The notes: generated by a model from the letters alone, not told the origin. A DNA stretch of 33,717 nt from Minisyncoccota bacterium (GCA_009885085.1 VFLK01000006.1:1-33717); one strand, 5' to 3'; positions 6,404-14,652 are shown, counted from the stretch's first letter. Made by a program: numbers and translations.

Positions 6404-7270
6404 ATGCAAAAAACATTATTAGATGCACAAGCACTCTTTACCGAAAATCTTAAAGAAGCAGGTAAAGCTAACGCAACTGTTATTGCCTACAGTAAGGATA
6501 TAGAACAGTTAGTGACTTTCGTTGCCAAAAAGGGTAAAGCCGATATTGATGAAATTACTTCTGATGATATTGATGAATTCAAAGCTTTACTTAATAAACA
6601 AAGATACACCGGAAAATCAATCTCAAGAAAAATTAATTCTATCAAAGCATTTTTTAGATTTTTGATTTCAAAAGGTTTGATTTCTAGTAACCCTGCAGAA
6701 ATTATCACACATCCAAAATATGAGCAATCTCCGCCAAGAGTTCTCTCTAAAATAGAGTACAGAGCTTTGAGAGATGCTTGTAGAGGTGATGCTCGTATGT
6801 CTGCAGTAGTTGAAGTTTTACTTCAAACTGGTATGAGAATCAGTGAATTAGCAGCTCTTCAAATGGGAGATGTTGATTTCGAACGCAATATAATTGTTAT
6901 TCAAGCTCAAAATTCTAGAGGTGCTCGTAAAGTTCCGCTTAATGTAGCTGCAAAAACATCTTTAACTGAATATTTACAAGTCAGACCAAGAGCTAGAGAA
7001 AAAACTGTATTCTTAACCAAGACATGTAGACCATTTTTAGTTAGAAACATTAGAACTGCTATTGATAGATACTTTAGATTAGCTGGTATCAAAGGTTCAA
7101 AAGTTAACGATTTAAGACATACATTTATTGTTGAACAGCTTAAGGCTGGCACACCATTAGTATATGTATCTCAATTAGTCGGTCACAAAAGAATCACAAC
7201 CACTGAGAAATATCTCAAACTTATTGAAGCTCCAGAAATGGAACCAAATATTCAAATTGAGGAACTTTAA
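6404..7270 (+). CDS. Tyrosine recombinase, XerC/XerD-like
   Basis: The 288-residue protein has an N-terminal SAM-like core-binding domain (about 8-95) and a C-terminal catalytic domain. It has the first Arg in TGMRISEL (R145), the second Arg-His in NDLRHTF (R238, H239), His in VGHKRITTTEKYL (H261) and nucleophile Tyr270. Two positions look substituted. The usual His of HxxR is Asn235, and the usual GKGNK hairpin reads QNSRGARKVPL, so the catalytic Lys position is unclear. Its chromosomal position next to an FtsB-like gene suits a housekeeping dimer-resolution role, but an element integrase is possible. Confidence 0.85.
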   Translation: MQKTLLDAQALFTENLKEAGKANATVIAYSKDIEQLVTFVAKKGKADIDEITSDDIDEFKALLNKQRYTGKSISRKINSIKAFFRFLISKGLISSNPAEIITHPKYEQSPPRVLSKIEYRALRDACRGDARMSAVVEVLLQTGMRISELAALQMGDVDFERNIIVIQAQNSRGARKVPLNVAAKTSLTEYLQVRPRAREKTVFLTKTCRPFLVRNIRTAIDRYFRLAGIKGSKVNDLRHTFIVEQLKAGTPLVYVSQLVGHKRITTTEKYLKLIEAPEMEPNIQIEEL

Positions 7271-7297
7271 TATTTTAAGTTTATAGGTTAGAATAAA

Positions 7298-7303
7298 TAT
7301 AAT
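7298..7303 (+). promoter_or_regulatory. -10 box of the three-way-junction RNA
   Basis: A perfect TATAAT just after the recombinase stop places a transcription start near 7310, immediately before the structured RNA. The -35 region (TTAAGT near 7275) is weak. Confidence 0.45.
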
Positions 7304-7309
7304 GAAAAC

Positions 7310-7405
7310 AAATACACAAATTACCAATTCTTGGTGGAACTCTCTTAAATAAAGGGAGTTGTTTGTGTAGTAATAAAACAAAGGCTCCCTTAGGGGAGTT
7401 TTTTT
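7310..7405 (+). ncRNA. Candidate structured RNA: three-way junction plus terminator
   Basis: P1 pairs TACACAAA (7313-7320) with TTTGTGTA (7362-7369). P2 is ACCAA-TTC-TTGGT (7323-7335). P3 is AACTCTC (7338-7344) with GGGAGTT (7354-7360). Only TT, GG and G are left unpaired at the junction. An intrinsic terminator follows. GGGAGTT occurs again in the terminator's 3' arm (7394-7400), so AACTCTC could pair there instead and break the terminator. This is either a roughly 95-nt small RNA or a conditional attenuator. I match it to no known family. Confidence 0.6.
7385..7405 (+). terminator. Intrinsic terminator
   Basis: CTCCC-TTAG-GGGAG (7385-7398) is followed by seven T. It ends the candidate RNA and the Xer recombinase transcript. 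Confidence 0.8.
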
Positions 7406-7430
7406 GTAGCTTAAACTTAAGTTTTGATTA

Positions 7431-7455
7431 AACCCCCTGAAAATGGGGGTTTTTT
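7431..7455 (+). terminator. Second intrinsic terminator
   Basis: CCCCC-TGAAAAT-GGGGG (7433-7449) is followed by six T, 26 nt after the first terminator. The two in tandem insulate trpB from upstream transcription. Confidence 0.8.
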
Positions 7456-7501
7456 GTAATTAAATCAAGATTAGGAAAATAAGAATTAAGAAAATATAAA
7501 A

Positions 7502-7573
7502 ATGAAAATTTACTACTTAAAAATTAATTGGACATGCAGCCGTTATCTATGGCGAGCCGTCAATAAAATTTAA
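7502..7573 (+). CDS. Possible Trp-containing leader peptide upstream of trpB
   Basis: A 23-codon ORF (MKIYYLKINWTCSRYLWRAV...) with two Trp codons lies between the terminators and trpB. It is richer in GC than the surrounding spacer. No strong Shine-Dalgarno and no clear attenuator hairpin follow it, so a trp leader-peptide role is speculative and chance is a real alternative. Confidence 0.25.
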   Translation: MKIYYLKINWTCSRYLWRAVNKI

Positions 7574-7603
7574 ACAATTAATAAATATAAAAGGAAAAAT
7601 AAA

Positions 7604-8806
7604 ATGAAAATGAATAATAAATATAATTTACCAGATAAATAAGGTAATTTTGGTCAGTTTGGAGGTCAATATGTTCCGCCGGAGCTGGTGGTGATTTTAA
7701 ATGAGATTGAGCAAGTCTATATGAAATTAAAAAATGACAAACAATTTAAAAAGGAATTGGCGGATCTCTATCAAAATTATGTAGGGAGACCCAGCGTTCT
7801 CTACTTTGCCAAAAAATTGACTAAAAAATATGGAGGAGCAAAAATCTATTTAAAAAGAGAAGATTTAAATCATACAGGCGCTCATAAAATAAATAATACT
7901 GTTGGTCAGGCTTTATTGGCTCAAAAAATGGGGAAAAAGCGACTGATTGCAGAAACTGGTGCTGGACAACATGGAGTGGCAGTCGCTACTGTTGCAGCTC
8001 TATTTGACATGAGTTGTGATATTTATATGGGTAATAGAGATATAGTTAACCAAAAGATGAATGTTTATAGAATGAAAATGCTTGGGGCAAATGTAATTCC
8101 TGTCACTCAAGGTCAAGGAACTTTAAAAGATGCTGTGGATGTGGCTTTGGGCGCTTTTATTAATGATCCAGAAGCTTTTTATCTAATTGGTTCTGTTGTT
8201 GGTCCTCATCCACTGCCAATGATTGTCAGGGACTTTCAAAAGATAATTGGTAAAGAAACCAGGAAGCAGATTCTAAAAGTTGAGTCAAAATTGCCAAATT
8301 ATCTAGTTGCTTGTGTTGGTGGCGGCTCAAATGCCATGGGTCTTTTTTATGACTTTATCGATGAGTCTGAAGTTAAGCTAGTGGCTGTAGAACCTGCAGG
8401 TGAAGGGGCTAATACGACCAAACATGGCTTGGCATTAAAAAAAGGCAGACCAGGAGTTATCCATGGATTTAAGTGCAATCTTCTTCAGGATAAAGATGGA
8501 AATATTTTGGAATCATATAGTGCTGCATCAGGTTTAGATTATCCAGGTGTTGGTCCAGAATTAAGCTCTTTGAAAGAGCTTGGAAAATTGCGAGTAGTTG
8601 GAGCAACAGACAAGGAAGCTGTTGCTGCCATGATTGAGTTATCCAAGGAGGAAGGAATCATTCCAGCTCTTGAATCTGCTCACGCACTTGCTTATGCAAC
8701 TAAATTGGCAGCCAAGCTTCCTAATGAAGAAATTATAATTGTTAATTTATCTGGGAGAGGAGATAAGGACGTTGAAAATGTTTATGAAAATCTAATTAAT
8801 AATTAA
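7604..8806 (+). CDS. trpB: Tryptophan synthase beta chain with early in-frame stop (possible pseudogene)
   Basis: The enzyme joins indole and L-serine into L-tryptophan using PLP. The PLP lysine is in HTGAHKINN, the phosphate loop is VGGGSNAMG, and the active-site stretch GAGQHGVA and the C-terminal NLSGRGDKD are intact. Translating from ATG 7604 gives 12 codons, then TAA (7640-7642), then in the same frame [15 protein letters not shown], which is the conserved TrpB N-terminus. The gene is therefore interrupted by one stop. The ORF-track start (GTG 7688) skips this conserved part. No trpA is nearby; trpS follows. This is either a recent nonsense mutation, an assembly error or readthrough. Confidence 0.88.
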
Positions 8807-8815
8807 TGAAAAAAA

Positions 8816-8842
8816 GGGGTGCAGACTATCCATCTGCACCCC
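8816..8842. terminator. Strong hairpin after trpB
   Basis: GGGGTGCAGA-CTATCCA-TCTGCACCCC is a perfect 10-bp stem. On the plus strand it is preceded by A-rich sequence and followed by AACAT, so the T-run lies on the minus strand. It probably still ends trpB transcripts or protects their 3' ends. Confidence 0.6.
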
Positions 8843-8881
8843 AACATATATAAATAGTATAAATTAAAACTTACAAAAGAA

Positions 8882-8890
8882 TGATAAAAT
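8882..8890 (+). promoter_or_regulatory. Extended -10 promoter for trpS
   Basis: TGATAAAAT fits the TGn-TATAAT extended -10 form about 30 nt upstream of the trpS ATG. A small palindrome, GTTCTTCAAGAAC, follows at 8891-8903. Confidence 0.4.
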
Positions 8891-8919
8891 GTTCTTCAAG
8901 AACGATTTAGAAAGAAATT

Positions 8920-9906
8920 ATGAAAAATAGAGTTTTAGCAGGAATGAGACCTACTGGTCGTTTACATTTGGGAAATTATTTAGGCTCAGCCAAAGGAATG
9001 CTAGCGCTTCAAGATAACCCAGAGTTTGAAACACTTTTTACAGTAGTCGATATTCACGCCACCACTACACCATATGATCCTGAAACTCTTAAAGCTAGCG
9101 CAAGAGATGTTTTTATCGATTATTTAGCAATTGGACTTGATCCTGAGAAAAGTGCTATTACGATTCAATCAGATTTAGCAGATTTAATTACGCAACTATC
9201 TTTTTATCTTTCAACAGTGATGACGGTGGCTAGAATGCAACATTTGCCAACCTACAAAGATAAAGTTGTTCAACATCCAGATAATGTCACAATGGCTTTG
9301 CTAAATTATCCAATGTTAATGGCGGCAGATATTTTAATTTATAAAGCAAGTAAAGTTCCGGTTGGGATAGATCAAGAACCACATCTGGAAATTGCTAGAG
9401 AAGTAGCTAGAAAAATGAACGAGCAGTTTGGTTTGGATTTTCCTGAGCCAACTAGATTTGCAACGGTTGGCGAATATGTACCTTCATTATTAGGCGAAGG
9501 CAAAATGAGCAAAACTGTTGAAGGAAGCTCGATTGAATTGAGTGATAGTTTGGATACTATTATTAAAAAGCTAAAAAGATCGCCAACAGATTCTGGTCAG
9601 GGAGATGTGGTTCCAACTGAAGGTGGAGTGGCAAATCTACTTAAATTTGTTGAATTATTTGAGGGAGTAGAATCAAGAAAACACTACGAAACTCTCTACA
9701 CTTCGTCTGGTATAAGATATGGAGATTTAAAAAAACAGCTGGCTGATGCAATTTTTGCTGAAATAAAGCCAATTCAAGAAAAGCGAGCTGAACTTGAGAA
9801 AAATCCAGAATATATCGACAAAATGATTAAATTTGGAGCTGAAAAGTCCAGAGTAATTGCCGGGCAGACTGTATTAGAAGTTAGGAAAGCAATGGGGTTA
9901 GGTTAA
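8920..9906 (+). CDS. trpS: Tryptophanyl-tRNA synthetase
   Basis: This class I aminoacyl-tRNA synthetase charges tRNA-Trp in the cytoplasm. The HIGH-equivalent is RPTGRLHLGNYLG near residue 12-22, and the KMSKS loop is GEGKMSKTVEG (about 193-203). The GIDQEPHLEIAREVA segment is the usual amino-acid and dimer region. At 328 residues it has the normal bacterial length. It follows trpB after a hairpin and has its own extended -10 promoter, so the pair forms a small tryptophan-related block. Confidence 0.96.
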   Translation: MKNRVLAGMRPTGRLHLGNYLGSAKGMLALQDNPEFETLFTVVDIHATTTPYDPETLKASARDVFIDYLAIGLDPEKSAITIQSDLADLITQLSFYLSTVMTVARMQHLPTYKDKVVQHPDNVTMALLNYPMLMAADILIYKASKVPVGIDQEPHLEIAREVARKMNEQFGLDFPEPTRFATVGEYVPSLLGEGKMSKTVEGSSIELSDSLDTIIKKLKRSPTDSGQGDVVPTEGGVANLLKFVELFEGVESRKHYETLYTSSGIRYGDLKKQLADAIFAEIKPIQEKRAELEKNPEYIDKMIKFGAEKSRVIAGQTVLEVRKAMGLG

Positions 9907-9979
9907 TTTTGTTAAATACATGTGACACTCGCTCGATAAGCAAAGCTTATAGGCGAGCTTACACAAGTATTCAACAAAA
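9907..9979. repeat. Long compound inverted repeat between trpS and the tRNA-binding gene
   Basis: An 18-nt outer arm, TTTTGTTAAATACATGTG (9907-9924), pairs with 9962-9979 with two mismatches. Inside, GCTCG-ATAAGC-AAA-GCTTAT-AGG-CGAGC (9931-9958) forms a second stem. No T-run follows. It may be a transcript-end structure or a repeat element. Confidence 0.6.
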
Positions 9980-10002
9980 TCACATATATAACAAAGGAGA
10001 AA

Positions 10003-10338
10003 ATGATGAAAGATGAAATTCAATATGATGATTTTGCAAAGCTAGATTTAAGAGTGGCCAAGATAATTGCTGCAGAAGAAATTGAAGGCGCTGACAAGCT
10101 TCTAAAAATCACTTTATATGTAGGCGAAGAAATCGGTGAGCGAACGGTTGCGGCTGGAATTAAACAGTGGTACTCACCAGAAGATTTAGTTGGAAAAACT
10201 GTTGTTTATTTGGCAAATTTGGCACCTAGAACTTTAAGGGGCGTAGTTAGCCAAGGCATGATTGTTGCTGCTGGTTCAGATACGGCAATTTTATTGAAGC
10301 CAGAAAGTGATGCAATCCCAGGAGAAATCATCAGATAA
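10003..10338 (+). CDS. tRNA-binding domain protein (Trbp111 / MetRS C-terminal type)
   Basis: A 111-residue stand-alone OB-fold protein. It has KLDLRVAKIIAAEEIEGADKLLKITL, VAAGIKQWYSPEDLVGKTVVYLANL and SQGMIVAAGSD, the conserved core of the EMAPII/Trbp111 family and of the methionyl-tRNA synthetase C-terminal extension. Proteins of this size form dimers that bind the outer corner of tRNA. MetRS itself is not in the window, so it may serve as a detached MetRS tRNA-binding unit. A strong Shine-Dalgarno AAAGGAG precedes the ATG; a second ATG follows immediately. Confidence 0.85.
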   Translation: MMKDEIQYDDFAKLDLRVAKIIAAEEIEGADKLLKITLYVGEEIGERTVAAGIKQWYSPEDLVGKTVVYLANLAPRTLRGVVSQGMIVAAGSDTAILLKPESDAIPGEIIR

Positions 10339-10403
10339 TTTAGTATAATTTTTCATGCTACAATGTGACGACAATTAAGTGACAAAAAATAGAAAAACAA
10401 ATT

Positions 10404-12356
10404 ATGATTGAAACAAAAAAAACTCCAAAGAAAATTGCTGATAAAATTGCTGATAAGACTACTGAGAAATCTTCTGAGAAGACACCTTCAGCTGATGAAA
10501 TTAAAAAAATAAAGATCAAATCTTACACGATAAATTTAAGCCCAAAAAATATCATGAGTAAAGGGTTCCTTTACATCTTTTTAGGTCTGTTATTTCTGCC
10601 ATTTTTGCTTTCATTATTTACCGGCAATACAACTAATGAAATATCTTTAAGTACTTTAGTTTCAGATGTACGCGCAGATAAAATTGAAAAAATTGGCATT
10701 GCTGGCAAAGAATTGAGAACAACTTATAAAGATGGAACAGAAAAAGTTGCCCTAAAAGAAGAAGGTCAGGATTTGGTAAGTATTTTTAAGGCCGCAGATA
10801 TTGACTTAACCAAGACTAATCTTGAAATTCAAAGTGTTTCAATCGGTAGCTTGATCTGGGAGTTGGCACTTTCGTTTTTACCAGTGTTATTAATGATTGG
10901 TGTTTTCTTATTTATTTTTAGACAGGCTAAAGGCGGACAAGATGGAATTTTGGGAATCGGCAAAAGCAAAGCAAAACTTTTTGTAAAAGGTAAACAAAAT
11001 ACTAAATTTTCAGCAGTTGGTGGTATGGACGAAGCCAAGAAAGAACTTGAAGAAATTGTCGACTTTCTAAGAAATCCAAAGAAATATACTAAAATGGGTG
11101 CCCGAACTCCAAAAGGAGTTTTATTGGTGGGACCGGCTGGAACTGGAAAAACATTGCTGGCTAGAGCCGTTGCCGGCGAAGCAGGTGTTCAATTTCTCTC
11201 AATCGCAGGTAGTGAATTTATGGAAATGCTTGTTGGAGTTGGTGCTTCCAGAGTAAGAGATTTATTTACAACTGCAAAAAAACTTTCCCCAGCTATTATT
11301 TTTATCGATGAGATTGACGCAATTGGAAGAGCTCGTGGTAGAGGTAATATGGGTGGACATGACGAAAGAGAACAAACTTTAAATCAAATATTAGTCGAGA
11401 TGGATGGCTTTTCACAGAATGACAATGTGATTGTTGTCGCCGCAACCAATAGAGGTGATATGTTAGATCCTGCCTTAGTACGTCCAGGTCGTTTTGATAG
11501 AAGAGTTATGGTTGCATTACCAGACTTAATTGAGAGACAGTTCATTATAAAAATTCACGCCAAAAATAAACCTTTTGTTGAGGGTCTAAATTGGGCCACT
11601 GTTGCTAAACGAACAGTAGGTTTTTCAGGTGCAGATATCGAAAATATGCTCAATGAAGCTGCCATCGCAGTTGCAAGAACTAAAAGAGATGCAATTACTG
11701 CAGAAGATATAGAAGAAGCTGCTCTCAAGGTCAAGTTGGGTCCAAGCAAAAAAAGACTTCAGGACGAACTAGAAAAAGAAATGACTGCTTACCATGAAAT
11801 TGGCCACTCAATTGTTGCTCATGTTTCGCCAAATGCAGACCCAGTTCACCGAGTTTCTATCATTTCTAGAGGTAGTGCGCTTGGATTTACGTTAACTCCT
11901 CCAGAAAAAGACAAATTGCAAACGACTAAGTCTGAATTAATTGATGATATAGCAGTGCTTTTGGGAGGAAGAGGAGCAGAGAAATTAATCTTTAATGAGC
12001 TGACAGCTGGAGCAAGCAGTGATATTCAAAAGGCTACAAAAATTGCTAGAGCTATGGTGATGGATTTTGGAATGAGTCCATTGGGTCCAATGAATTTTAG
12101 TCCACAGTATGATGTTTCATATAGTACTCCATGGGGAGAACCTGCTAAAATTTCTGAGAAGCTTCAAGAAAAAGTTGATGAAGAAATTAAAAATATTATC
12201 GATGCCGGTCAAGTTATCGCAGATAATCTTTTGAAAAAATATAGAAAACAACTTGATTCAATTTCAAAGAAACTTATTGAAGTAGAATCCCTTGATGGCG
12301 AAGACTTCGAAAAGTTAATGGGAATGCCAAAGGCAAAAAATGCACCTAGAAAATAG
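10404..12356 (+). CDS. ftsH: ATP-dependent zinc metalloprotease FtsH
   Basis: This membrane AAA+ protease degrades misfolded membrane and regulatory proteins. A Lys/Glu-rich cytoplasmic N-terminus (about 1-50) comes first, then TM1 (FLYIFLGLLFLPFLLSLF, about 55-72), an extracytoplasmic domain, and TM2 (about 155-172). Next come the AAA module with Walker A GPAGTGKT (243-250), Walker B IIFIDEID, and the second region of homology ending in GRFDRR. The zinc site is HEIGH (464-468) with a downstream Asp in SSDIQKAT. Walker A has Ala where Pro is usual. The polar N-terminal extension is longer than in most FtsH. Its end overlaps the next gene by 17 nt. Confidence 0.97.
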   Translation: MIETKKTPKKIADKIADKTTEKSSEKTPSADEIKKIKIKSYTINLSPKNIMSKGFLYIFLGLLFLPFLLSLFTGNTTNEISLSTLVSDVRADKIEKIGIAGKELRTTYKDGTEKVALKEEGQDLVSIFKAADIDLTKTNLEIQSVSIGSLIWELALSFLPVLLMIGVFLFIFRQAKGGQDGILGIGKSKAKLFVKGKQNTKFSAVGGMDEAKKELEEIVDFLRNPKKYTKMGARTPKGVLLVGPAGTGKTLLARAVAGEAGVQFLSIAGSEFMEMLVGVGASRVRDLFTTAKKLSPAIIFIDEIDAIGRARGRGNMGGHDEREQTLNQILVEMDGFSQNDNVIVVAATNRGDMLDPALVRPGRFDRRVMVALPDLIERQFIIKIHAKNKPFVEGLNWATVAKRTVGFSGADIENMLNEAAIAVARTKRDAITAEDIEEAALKVKLGPSKKRLQDELEKEMTAYHEIGHSIVAHVSPNADPVHRVSIISRGSALGFTLTPPEKDKLQTTKSELIDDIAVLLGGRGAEKLIFNELTAGASSDIQKATKIARAMVMDFGMSPLGPMNFSPQYDVSYSTPWGEPAKISEKLQEKVDEEIKNIIDAGQVIADNLLKKYRKQLDSISKKLIEVESLDGEDFEKLMGMPKAKNAPRK

Positions 12357-13326
12357 GGTTGAAGACAGAGACAGATTTTTAATTCTCGATGGCCACGCCA
12401 TTATTTATCGAGCCTATCATGCTTTTCCAGATTTAACTGATTCAACCGGACAGCTAATCAATGCTGTTTATGGCTTTTCTAGAATTCTTTTAAAATCAAT
12501 TAATGATTTCCAACCAAAGTATATTGCGGTAGCCTTTGATCATAAGGATGGAAAATCCAAAAGACTTGAATCTTTTGAGGATTACAAAGCTCAAAGAAAA
12601 CCAATGCCTGATGATTTAATTTCTCAAATTCCAATTATTAAAGAGATTGTGAAGACATTTAATATTCCTCAATTTGAGTTAACAGGATTCGAGGCTGATG
12701 ATATCTTGGGCACTATTGCAAAAATAATGGCTCAAGATAATAAAAAAAAGCAAGAATCAGAGAAGATTTTGACAACAATAGTTACTGGTGACAAAGATAT
12801 TTTACAATTAGTTGATGACGACAATACTCATGTCTTCATTCCAGGAAGAGGAAAATTTTCTCATGATGTTGAGTATGATGAAGCAGCAGTTTTAGAAAAA
12901 ATGAAGGTTAGAGCAAATCAAATTGTTGATTTAAAAGCATTGATGGGCGATCCTTCCGATAATATTCCTGGTGTAAAAGGAGTTGGTGCAAAAACAGCAG
13001 CTAAATTAATTCAGGAGTTTGATACTTTGGAAAAAGTATATCAAAAGGTTGACGAACTTGAGAATAATAGTACGGCGACTCATCCATCTCTTAAGGGAGC
13101 AATTCTTACAAAATTAATTGCTGACAAAGAAATGGCTTTTCTGAGTCAGGATTTAGCAACAATTTTATTGGACGCTCCGGTAGATTTTTCTCTAGAGAAA
13201 TGTGTTGTGAAAGATTATAGTAAAGATAAGGTAGCTGATATTTTTGACAAATATAATTTTGTTTCTTTAAAAAGGATGTTGCCCAAAGATGATTTTGAGA
13301 TTTCGATTCAAAATGCACTTTTTTAA
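12340..13326 (+). CDS. Stand-alone 5'-3' exonuclease (PolA N-terminal domain family)
   Basis: This flap-type nuclease corresponds to the N-terminal domain of DNA polymerase I. Acidic metal-binding motifs are visible: FLILDGHAIIYRAYHAF, FDHKDGKSKR, GFEADDILGT and VTGDKDILQLV. A helix-hairpin-helix SDNIPGVKGVGAKTAAKLI follows. At 328 residues it has no polymerase domain. ATG 12340 is preceded by AAAGG and lies inside the end of ftsH, so translation is probably coupled. It likely removes RNA primers or flaps. A separate polymerase would have to be elsewhere. Confidence 0.9.
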   Translation: MHLENRVEDRDRFLILDGHAIIYRAYHAFPDLTDSTGQLINAVYGFSRILLKSINDFQPKYIAVAFDHKDGKSKRLESFEDYKAQRKPMPDDLISQIPIIKEIVKTFNIPQFELTGFEADDILGTIAKIMAQDNKKKQESEKILTTIVTGDKDILQLVDDDNTHVFIPGRGKFSHDVEYDEAAVLEKMKVRANQIVDLKALMGDPSDNIPGVKGVGAKTAAKLIQEFDTLEKVYQKVDELENNSTATHPSLKGAILTKLIADKEMAFLSQDLATILLDAPVDFSLEKCVVKDYSKDKVADIFDKYNFVSLKRMLPKDDFEISIQNALF

Positions 13327-13337
13327 TTAAATTGAAC

Positions 13338-13408
13338 TTTAAATAAATATTATAAAAGCTCTCGCAGGAACAAGTCCTGAATGTTCGCTTTTCTAATATT
13401 TATTTAAA
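13338..13408 (+). repeat. Intergenic covarying hairpin motif, copy 1
   Basis: The core is AAAAGC-TCTCG-CAGGA-ACAAG-TCCTG-AATGTTC-GCTTTT (13354-13392). It is flanked by a 15-bp AT-rich inverted repeat (TTTAAATAAATATTA and its complement). The inner stem is CAGGA/TCCTG with loop ACAAG; the unpaired sides are TCTCG and AATGTTC. Copies 3 and 4 keep the loop and internal-loop sequences but have different, still complementary, stems. It lies between the exonuclease and glycosyltransferase genes. Confidence 0.85.
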
Positions 13409-13461
13409 CTTAATTAAAAGAAAATGTCTCTGAACAGAAATTTAAAATAAGTGATAAATAT

Positions 13462-14652
13462 ATGAAAAACCTGAAAGTTGCATTAGCACATGATTATCTC
13501 CGTGAATATGGGGGTGCTGAGCGCGTTCTTGAAGCACTTCACGAAATCTTTCCTGATGCTCCAGTTTATGTTTCTTTTGTTGATTCTTCTGTAACAGGAA
13601 TTCATTGGAAAAAATTTGCCGATTGGAAAATTTATCAAAGTTGGTTAACCAAAATTCCTTTTTATAAAAAATTATTTTCTCCATTGAGAATTTTTGCACC
13701 TCAGTATTTTTCACAGTTTGATTTAACTGAGTATGACGTTGTTATTTCTTCTACTAATGCTTATTTTTCAAAAGCTGTAAAAGTTAGGAAAAATAAGTCG
13801 CGAGATGAAAAACACACAACTAAAGAGAAACCAACATTACATATAAGCTATTGTCACACTCCTGCTAGATCTTTGTATGGCTATACAACAATGACCGATT
13901 GGAAGAAAAATCCGGTAACAAATTTTTTGGGTACAATTGCTAATCATTATTTGAGAGTTGTTGATCTATACGTTGCAAGAAATAACGTAGATCATTTTAT
14001 TGCAAATTCGCACGAGACTGCCAGAAGAATTAAGAAGTTTTATAAACTTGATTCAACAGTAATTTATCCGCCAATTGAAATTGAAAAAGGCAGAAAGTTT
14101 GTTGATGAAACGACGCTAGCAAAACTTACTTCGTCAACATCATCGTTAAATAAACAGAATTATTATCTTTATGTTGGTCGCTTGGCCATGAGTAAACACG
14201 TTGATTTAGCAATTAAAACCGCTACAAAGATGGGTTTAAACCTAAAAGTTGTGGGATCTGGCAAGGGTCTGGAGTTCTTAAAAGAATTGGCCGGTCCAAC
14301 AGTCGAGTTTTTGAGCCGGGTGGATGACAAACAACTTTATGATTTGTACGAAAATGCTACAGCGTTGATCTATCCTGCAGAAGATGAAGATTTTGGTATG
14401 GTTCCAATTGAGGCGATGGGTCATGGAATTCCTGTAATTGCTCATAAATCTGGTGGTCCACTCGAAACCGTTATTGAAGGCCAGAACGGCGTTTTCTTCG
14501 ATCAGTTCACTGTAGAAAATTTAAGTAACGCAATTAAAAAAATCCAAAAAATTAAGTTTGATAAAAATAGAATTTATAATTATTCTTTAAAATTCAGTAA
14601 AGAAAGATTTAAAAAAGAAATCACAGATTTTGTTAGATCAAAAATTAAATAA
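13462..14652 (+). CDS. Glycosyltransferase family 4
   Basis: The protein transfers a sugar from an activated donor, probably for surface glycan synthesis. It is a 396-residue GT-B fold. The N-terminal domain begins VALAHDYLREYGGAERVLEAL, where the GGAE turn is the acceptor-side glycine loop. The C-terminal domain has LYVGRLAMSKHVDLAI and the EX7E motif EDFGMVPIEAMGHGIPVIA (E309 and E317), which binds the nucleotide sugar. No membrane segment is evident, so it is cytoplasmic or peripheral. The donor and acceptor cannot be read from sequence. It is convergent with the glycosidase gene. Confidence 0.88.
   Translation: MKNLKVALAHDYLREYGGAERVLEALHEIFPDAPVYVSFVDSSVTGIHWKKFADWKIYQSWLTKIPFYKKLFSPLRIFAPQYFSQFDLTEYDVVISSTNAYFSKAVKVRKNKSRDEKHTTKEKPTLHISYCHTPARSLYGYTTMTDWKKNPVTNFLGTIANHYLRVVDLYVARNNVDHFIANSHETARRIKKFYKLDSTVIYPPIEIEKGRKFVDETTLAKLTSSTSSLNKQNYYLYVGRLAMSKHVDLAIKTATKMGLNLKVVGSGKGLEFLKELAGPTVEFLSRVDDKQLYDLYENATALIYPAEDEDFGMVPIEAMGHGIPVIAHKSGGPLETVIEGQNGVFFDQFTVENLSNAIKKIQKIKFDKNRIYNYSLKFSKERFKKEITDFVRSKIK

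Noticed and set aside
7323-7345. T-box-like GGTGGAAC near a terminator upstream of trpB and trpS
   Set aside because: There is no room for a Stem I with specifier loop, since the recombinase coding region ends just before. The motif is also explained by the P2/P3 strands of the three-way junction.
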